Assembly (NCBI GenBank): GCA_022376515.1
Contig: WTXI01000346.1
Coordinates: forward strand, 1-36,153
Origin: Lactifluus volemus
Lineage: Eukaryota; Basidiomycota; Agaricomycetes; Russulales; Russulaceae
Direction of reading: 5' to 3'
Length of the DNA: 36,153 bases
Shown in pieces: positions 33,042-36,153 of the stretch. A program made the translations under genes and the position numbers. Below the pieces are notes generated by a model. That model was not told the origin of the DNA and searched no databases. It saw only the letters and a program-made list of their open reading frames with translations. Position 1 is the stretch's first letter; each line of letters starts with the position of its first letter.

Positions 33042-34620
33042 TCGTTGAGAAGATGGGATAGTTAATGGGCTGTCGAGTGTGACTGCTAGTAGTTCGAAAT
33101 TCAACTTAGCAAGCACGGAGTCAGCTTAGACTGTTATTGCACTGAGGGATCTGGATTCTGGACGTACCTGCGAGAAAGAGATCTCTTCGACAGAGACGTT
33201 GATAGTTCAGCTGAGGGCCGCAGAGAGGCTGTGTGGTCGAGGCCGCACGACGCACATGATGCACGTGGACCACAACCCTGAGCCCATGAGAATACGGTCA
33301 CCCATCTGGCAGCGATAGAGGACAACATCCACTCTGAGTGTCATTAAGTATCATGTATAAAGTACAAGTGTACTAACGAACGATACAAAGATGTCCCCGA
33401 TAAGAGGAACATCGAAGGCAAAGTCCACCGCGATGAGCAGCGATAGGGATAGTGCTCGAGAGCGCTTATTATTCACACCCAACAGCCATCGTTCCACATA
33501 AGTGGAGGGACAGGGCTGTACGTACTCTCCCGAATGTTAACAATTCTGTCCACAAGCCGACACATATCTGCTGACTTAGAATCGCAGGAAATAAAAATCG
33601 TTCGCGTGCTCGAGGGCGGGACACAGCAACGGTTGAGTAGTACGTTCCGGGTGCAACTTCCAACAGAGGAGCCTGAGGTATAGAGAGCGACGCCTGGCAA
33701 CGTCAACAGGTAAGTGTTGCTGATATGTACGCCAGTGGTGGTCGGGTTACGCCTCAAGCGCTGGAATCTGAGAGGGGCGTTCAGTTGTAAAGGTGGTGTG
33801 GAATACAACACACTCACAATCGTCGCTTTCGCAGAGGCGTCACTGTTTGGGGATTCTATCCGCTCTGGACACTACTAGACTTTGATTCTCGAGGGGCAGT
33901 AAGAACTACCAATGCCACCATCAAGAGGTGCCATCAAAAAGAGGGAAAGACATGAAAGAGCGAGGCCAACGATAAGTGGGAATTGCGTGTAACTATCACA
34001 TTCACACACGACAAGGGAAAATGAGAAAAAGGAAGAAAAAGAGATGAGATCGGTCAGACCTGAAGGGAATCACGTCGACTCAAAGACGCTCGCCAGGAAG
34101 CGGAAATGCTGGCTGTGGAACCGAGGTGGCGACGTAGACAAAATTTTGTACCACGTGGAGTCAGAGGTAATTGCGTTGTAAAGGAACTAAAGGGCGAGGC
34201 GCGTGACTGACGAAAAGGAAGTGCCTCTGTTCTTACCATCCAGTCTGAGTTCTGGTTAAAACTCGGCCCGGGAGTCGGTGGACACCGACCGCTACGACCC
34301 GAGCAACGACCCGTCTCTAGCGTGTCTTGAATAAACTTTTTGTATTTCGACAAAATATCCGCATTGCTTCGTAGAGGAGATATTAATGTTCTCATGAAAT
34401 GACTACAAGTTGTCGTGGCAATCAACCAAACATTTATTGCCGGCTGTTCATGCCTGACTCTCTCCATAGATCAAATTACAAGTACTGGAGAGCTGCTATG
34501 GGGAGGTGGAAATCACTGGGAGGGGTGAACAACGGTTATCAGGACAGCCACAGGTACTAGGAAAAACAGAAGCAGAGAGGATTGATGAGGACCATCAACG
34601 TTAATCCAGACTGCCGACAA
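33042..34620. other. Spacer right of copy 8 (type A), leading to a ninth unit
   Basis: Contains the palindrome 33362-33373, type-A blocks (about 33660-33760) and the landmark near 34084. A compressed downstream block follows; it lacks much of the segment seen between landmark and gene in other units, so the step from landmark to the next gene's stop is only about 540 bp. It ends with the sequence that normally precedes an F-box stop codon (CCGACAATCAGTCC). No gene was found. Confidence 0.55.
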
Positions 34621-34640
34621 TCAGTCCATTTCTGTGAGAT
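34621..34640 (-). pseudogene. Last 20 bp of F-box copy 9, cut by retroelement
   Basis: The complement of this stretch encodes LTEMD followed by TGA, the exact C-terminus of copies 4, 5 and 8, and the flanking downstream bases also match. At 34640 homology stops and the LTR begins. The rest of copy 9 should lie beyond the retroelement, outside the window. Confidence 0.75.
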
Positions 34641-35233
34641 TGTTATGGACTGACACGTGCTTGCTGACTCATACTATACATTTTCGGACTGCTGACTCAT
34701 TTCTTGCTTATGTGAATGGACTGCCGATCGCTTTGTTTCAGATCGCCTACTTATTTTCTCACGATACAGCCTCACACAGCACTGTACAGCCGCAAGTAAC
34801 AGCCACATGCACAGGATGACTCGCTGATTCCTGAAACATGTTTCAAACCCTGAAAGCTGTACAAAGGTCACAGCCCCTACGGCTGTGTACATAGCCTCGT
34901 TCTTCTCTATATAAACCCTGTACTTTCTGCCCTAGAGACCTTAAGTCTCAGTTTTGTTTCACAATCCAAGTCTTCTATCTATTAGAACCTTGCTTGCCTA
35001 GAAGCATCAGACCTGAGAGAACCCTCTTGACATCACGCTCTTCGACTTCTTGACACTTTGGTCTCAACCCTGAGCCCAAAGCCCTTGACCTCTGAAACGC
35101 TCTTGACTTAGTCGTTTACTAAGTCTCATCCTTATCGAACCTTTGATCTTGACTTGCACGTCTTGCAAGTCTAGTTCTTGACTTCACGAACGAACGTACA
35201 CTTCGTACAAAGGTCCCACTTGGAACCTTAACA
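34641..35233 (+). repeat. 5' LTR of a self-priming-type LTR retroelement
   Basis: 593 bp, beginning TGTTATGGAC and ending CCTTAACA. It is homologous in reverse complement to the solo LTR at 2480-3086. It contains CACGTG (34654-34659), two TGACTCA motifs (34665-34671 and 34693-34699) and TATATAAA (34908-34915). Downstream of the TATA box are two perfect 8-bp-stem hairpins: GACTTAGT/ACTAAGTC (35105-35112/35118-35125) and GACTTGCA/TGCAAGTC (35151-35158/35164-35171). It is followed directly by a primer-binding-like site and a gag-like ORF, so this is a 5' LTR. The left flank is GAGAT; the matching duplication is not visible on the right and should lie beyond the window. Confidence 0.9.
34908..34915 (+). 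promoter_or_regulatory. LTR TATA box
   Basis: TATATAAA sits 35 bp upstream of the AAGTCTCAGTTT word proposed as the transcript's 5' end. It is conserved in the solo LTR (complement of 2799-2806). Confidence 0.75.
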
Positions 35234-35234
35234 C

Positions 35235-35246
35235 AAACTGAGACTT
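35235..35246 (+). promoter_or_regulatory. Self-priming-type primer-binding site
   Basis: AAACTGAGACTT starts two bases after the LTR end. It is the exact complement, over 12 nt, of AAGTCTCAGTTT at 34943-34954, the position expected for the RNA 5' end given the TATA box. Pairing of the mRNA 5' end with a site next to the LTR is the self-priming arrangement known from Tf1-group chromoviruses. No tRNA complement was evident. Confidence 0.7.
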
Positions 35247-35262
35247 CTACTCTCACATTTGT

Positions 35263-35280
35263 GAACGAACGAACGAACGA
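35263..35280 (+). repeat. (GAAC)n microsatellite before the gag-like start
   Basis: Four and a half GAAC repeats end at the A of the ATG at 35280. They lie in the short leader between primer site and ORF. A shorter echo (GAACGAACG) occurs inside the LTR near 35187. Confidence 0.7.
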
Positions 35281-35456
35281 TGTCAGACAGCTCTAGAGGC
35301 AGTCCATATGGTAGATTCACCGCATTAGCCGAAGAATCTCCTGAACAAGATCGCCCTACACAAAGCGATGACGAAGATGACGAAACCCTTGCGCAGGCCG
35401 CTGGGACTAGACTCCGCGCTGTCAAGGCTCAGAGGGGCCTTGGCGCACGACGGTGC
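35280..35456 (+). pseudogene. Gag-like ORF start, interrupted by second retroelement
   Basis: The frame starts MSDSSRGSPYGRFTALAEES and continues as an acidic, Q/S/D-rich sequence (TQSDDEDDETLAQAAGTRLR). A polar, acidic N-terminus directly after leader and primer site is typical of fungal LTR-element gag. The frame runs on to 35543, but from 35457 it is reading the inserted LTR, so only about 59 codons are real. The rest of the polyprotein is outside the window, if present at all. Confidence 0.6.
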
Positions 35457-35922
35457 TGTGACGGTGATCGAGGAGGGCTGAACGTGGCACTAAGCCTCAG
35501 CACGACGAGGATCACGCAAGTTCTTCCCTTGGCTTTACTATAGAGGAGAGCGTCGCGCTGACGGATGCACTCTACTGTATCGTCAAAGAAGAGGTCAAGG
35601 GTAATCACAAGACGAGACTAAGTCTTGGATGACAACGGTCAGGAGGTCTGACTTGAGGAACAAGAAGGGAAGGGGTTCAACTGGTCTGATTGCAGACGAA
35701 GCGAAGTCTAAGGAGACAAGCTACAACGGACCGGTTTATATACTCCTAGGGTGTGATGCTGAGTCATAGAGTCCCAGGCGTGTCACGGTGTGACACGCCT
35801 CCTAAATAATATATCGTAGATCGAACGGAGAAACTACGGAGATCTACGGAGATACCTTGGAAAGATCCAGAGATCGTCACGTGGGGCCAATACACAAGCA
35901 GATCACGTGTCAAACCGTAACA
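35457..35922 (-). repeat. LTR of a second retroelement family (probable 3' LTR)
   Basis: 466 bp, minus orientation. It begins TGTTACGGTTTGACACGTG (complement of 35922 downward) and ends ...CCGTCACA (complement of 35457), so the termini are near-perfect inverted repeats (TGTTACGG/CCGTCACA). It contains a TATATAAA box (complement of about 35735-35742). It also has a GC-rich inverted repeat GGCGTGTCACA..TGTGACACGCC near 35778-35802. The family is different from the LTR at 34641. The sequence on its right looks like retroelement 3' coding end plus polypurine tract, so a 3' LTR fits better than a solo LTR. Confidence 0.7.
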
Positions 35923-36153
35923 GTGCCTCCCTTCTCCAGGGCGCTGTGCCACCAGCGCCTCAGTAGCTGCGTCGACGCACGATGAGGGAGGTCGGGCACT
36001 CCCACGGGGTTGCGGACGCCTTCGGGCTCCGCGAAGTCGTGGTCGCTGGGGCAGAAGCAGTCGGTGGCCGTGCACAAGATGTGCGGCACGGGCAATGGAA
36101 CGAGAGGTGTCCGCCTGCACAGTACAGGCAGCGGACATCGACGGGGCGGTCGG
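35923..36153 (-). pseudogene. 3' end of retroelement coding region, runs off right edge
   Basis: The sequence is GC-rich, unlike the array. In one minus frame it ends HSALEKGGTVTV and stops four codons inside the LTR, resembling the C-terminus of chromovirus polyproteins. In another minus frame the peptide CLYCAGGHLSFHC has CX2CX3HX4C spacing, reminiscent of a retroviral-type zinc knuckle. Only one of these can be the real frame and I cannot decide which. A purine-rich run (GGAGAAGGGAGG, complement of about 35926-35937) lies directly before the LTR, as expected for a polypurine tract. Confidence 0.45.

Larger units (their letters stand above)
4784..34640 (-). repeat. Tandem F-box gene array, units of about 3.9 kb
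   Basis: A recurring landmark (consensus GGAGATGTTCGTCACGAA, or its type-A variant with GAGACGCTCGTCACG) lies near 4785, 6898, 10482, 14372, 18330, 22410, 26205, 30236 and 34084. This gives unit lengths of about 2.1, 3.6, 3.9, 4.0, 4.1, 3.8, 4.0 and 3.8 kb. Each unit has one minus-strand F-box gene plus spacer, all in the same orientation. The first unit is short because of two deletions. The last unit is cut by a retroelement at 34640. Confidence 0.93.

Noticed and set aside
35453..35926. GTGC on both sides of the second LTR as a target-site duplication of a solo LTR
   Set aside because: It is only 4 bp, and the 5-bp flanks do not match (GGTGC versus GTGCC). A purine tract and polyprotein-like end adjoin the LTR, which favours a 3' LTR.

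Overview
The window looks like nuclear DNA of an agaricomycete (mushroom-forming basidiomycete) fungus. The evidence is the short introns (about 38-57 nt) with GTRNGT donors, a Plavaka-type DNA transposase, a DUF6532 gene, chromovirus-like LTR retroelements, and a large tandem family of the F-box proteins typical of this group. No rRNA, tRNA or CRISPR feature was recognised. All calls come from reading the sequence; no database search was run.

Layout. (1) 1-4783: a mobile-element-like left flank. It holds a frameshifted Plavaka transposase on the minus strand that runs off the left edge. Head to head with it is an apparently intact 11-exon DUF6532 gene on the plus strand (1810-4482), with a solo LTR (2480-3086) sitting in one of its introns. 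A GCTAC/CTACAG-rich tail (about 4560-4765) follows and may be the subterminal repeat of a DNA transposon. (2) 4784-34640: a head-to-tail array of about 3.9 kb units. Each unit carries one two-exon F-box gene on the minus strand plus about 2.0-2.6 kb of spacer. There are eight recognisable gene copies, numbered 1-8 from left to right. Copy 1 is C-terminally deleted, copies 2-5, 7 and 8 are intact (475-492 aa), and copy 6 has a 2-nt frameshift in its tiny first exon. The last 20 bp of a ninth copy end at 34640. (3) 34641-36153: a retroelement of the same LTR family as the solo LTR but in opposite orientation (5' LTR, self-priming-type primer site, start of a gag-like ORF). It is itself interrupted by the 3' end of a second, minus-strand LTR element that leaves the window.

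The F-box genes are predicted substrate adaptors of SCF (Skp1-cullin-F-box) ubiquitin ligases: a conserved N-terminal F-box followed by about 400 residues of leucine-rich-repeat-like sequence. Each begins with a 13-20 codon exon, then a 49-57 nt intron (donor GTACGT, phase 1), then one long exon. The copies differ most in a short segment after the motif SNVERL, which also varies in length.

Spacers fall into two types, A and B, and first exons into two types (MRHRKAR-like and ML.APSS-like). The two mostly co-occur, and copies 2 and 8 are recombinant. The array therefore looks like a duplicated dimer (about 7.8 kb) reshuffled by unequal exchange or gene conversion. The main points of interest are this evolving F-box array, the LTR whose target-site duplication recreates a splice acceptor, and the two LTR elements bracketing the array in opposite orientations.
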